This document shows, one piece after another, positions 63,301-64,000 of a DNA stretch of 64,000 nt. Positions within the stretch are counted from its first letter, which is position 1. Each line of letters starts with the position of its first letter. The position numbers and the translations under genes are program-made. Source of the DNA: Dillenia suffruticosa (taxonomy: Eukaryota; Streptophyta; Magnoliopsida; Dilleniales; Dilleniaceae); contig JAVTVX010000012.1 of NCBI GenBank assembly GCA_033439265.1, positions 16,998,501-17,062,500 of the forward strand. Direction: 5' to 3'. The notes below the pieces were generated by a model. That model made no database searches and was not told the origin of the DNA. It saw only the letters and a list, made by a program, of their open reading frames with translations.

Positions 63301-63510
63301 TATATTCTCGCCAACTTAACACAATGTTGCATTTTTTGGGAGGTTTGGAAAGAGAAGAATAGGAGGGCATTTGAAGATTTATCCATGGATTTTGAAAATT
63401 TTAAGGTTTGATGGATACAAAACTTAGTTTTTCGGTATACTACAGATGCATGTGATGGGTTGACTTTAGTGAATTTTTTTGGACATGATAGCTTGTAATT
63501 AGAAAGAGAT
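63301..63510 (+). mobile_element. LINE scrap (zf-RVT/linker-like region)
   Basis: The plus frame reads CCIFWEVWKEKNRRAFEDLS, the W-x-x-R/K-N-R-R-x-F-E pattern seen after the zinc-binding reverse-transcriptase region of plant L1 elements. Interrupted, with no ends visible. Confidence 0.5.
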
Positions 63511-63879
63511 TGGTACTTGTTCCCTAACAAGCCTCTCACCACACTTTTTTAGAAGAAATTAGTCTTGCCTTTTTATTGATCATACCCCATTTAAATAGCG
63601 GAAACTAGAGATTACAATAAAATAGAAGTTTTACTAAAAACATATCCCAATAACCATTTCTAATATGAAAGCTACTATTTTAAAAAAGATCTTCCAACAA
63701 TAAGACAACTATTAATTTTTAAAGTAACTACTAATTTTTAAGATAACTACTAATTAAAAAGATTGTTATCAATTAAAATAAAAAAACTGCTATTTTTCTA
63801 AAATATTTTCTTTTTACTAATTTTTAAATATTTTTCTAATAAATCTTTTTTCAATGATATGCATTTTCTAAAGTAATTC

Positions 63880-64000
63880 TTTCTAACAATATCCAAGTAC
63901 ATATCATTGCTCCCCTCCTGGACAAAGAGCTTGTCCTCAAGCTCGAATTCAGAAAGGGTCTTCTCAAGTCTTCAAGAACTCCCAATAAGTCTTCTCCTTC
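63880..64000 (-). mobile_element. Ty3/gypsy pol 3'-end fragment (fossil)
   Basis: The minus strand reads EFELEDKLFVQEGSND, resembling the last residues of plant gypsy polyproteins, where an L-E-D-K-x-x-x-x-E-G tail is frequent. It is cut by the window edge. The AT-rich 63560-63880 next to it may be the rest of the element's end. Confidence 0.4.

Noticed and set aside
1-64000. tRNA, rRNA or organelle DNA insert
   Set aside because: No cloverleaf-type tRNA, rRNA core or recognisable plastid or mitochondrial gene was found on reading both strands; short inserts could be missed.

Overview
This is nuclear DNA from a flowering plant. It is AT-rich, has a host gene with GT-AG introns, and carries plant Ty1/copia and Ty3/gypsy elements, an RNase-H-bearing L1, a tRNA-derived SINE, hAT and Mutator-like (MULE) elements. 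Low coding GC and weak codon bias argue against a grass; the species cannot be named from the sequence. All coordinates were read by eye.

Layout. 1-1250: leader and 5' LTR of an old copia copy cut by the window edge. 1581-8635: a second, related and heavily decayed copia (minus strand). 9251-9686: a 69-bp-arm inverted repeat joined to a tRNA-type SINE with a perfect 16-bp target duplication. 11203-21750: the one complete host gene, a nine-exon VHS-GAT protein of the TOM1-LIKE (TOL) family on the minus strand (399 residues), with a 5'-UTR exon near 23.8-24.0 kb and a TATA box at 24.0 kb. 25305-28167: a 5'-truncated L1 with reverse transcriptase and RNase H. 29001-35274: a third copia (plus strand) with a perfect TAATC duplication, landed at the edge of another truncated LINE (35280-35593).

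37487-60073: a Mutator-like element with ~150-bp terminal inverted repeats and a 10-bp target duplication. It carries a mudrA-type transposase and, directly downstream on the same strand, a multi-exon plant mobile domain (PMD/MAIN-like) gene. Three younger elements sit inside it, each with its own target duplication: a Tekay/Del-type gypsy element (40140-51444), a 3.5-kb hAT element with transposase (51560-55095), and a 428-bp hAT-type MITE (56668-57095). Without these the MULE is about 7.3 kb. Both MULE genes are decayed. 60516-63078: candidate exons of a second host gene (minus strand) that runs off the right edge, followed by LINE and gypsy scraps.

The TOL product is expected to act in sorting ubiquitinated membrane proteins. 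The rest is a stratigraphy of transposons. The most interesting signal is the two-gene MULE (transposase plus PMD protein), with a telo-box-like repeat array in its leader intron, used as a landing site by three other families.
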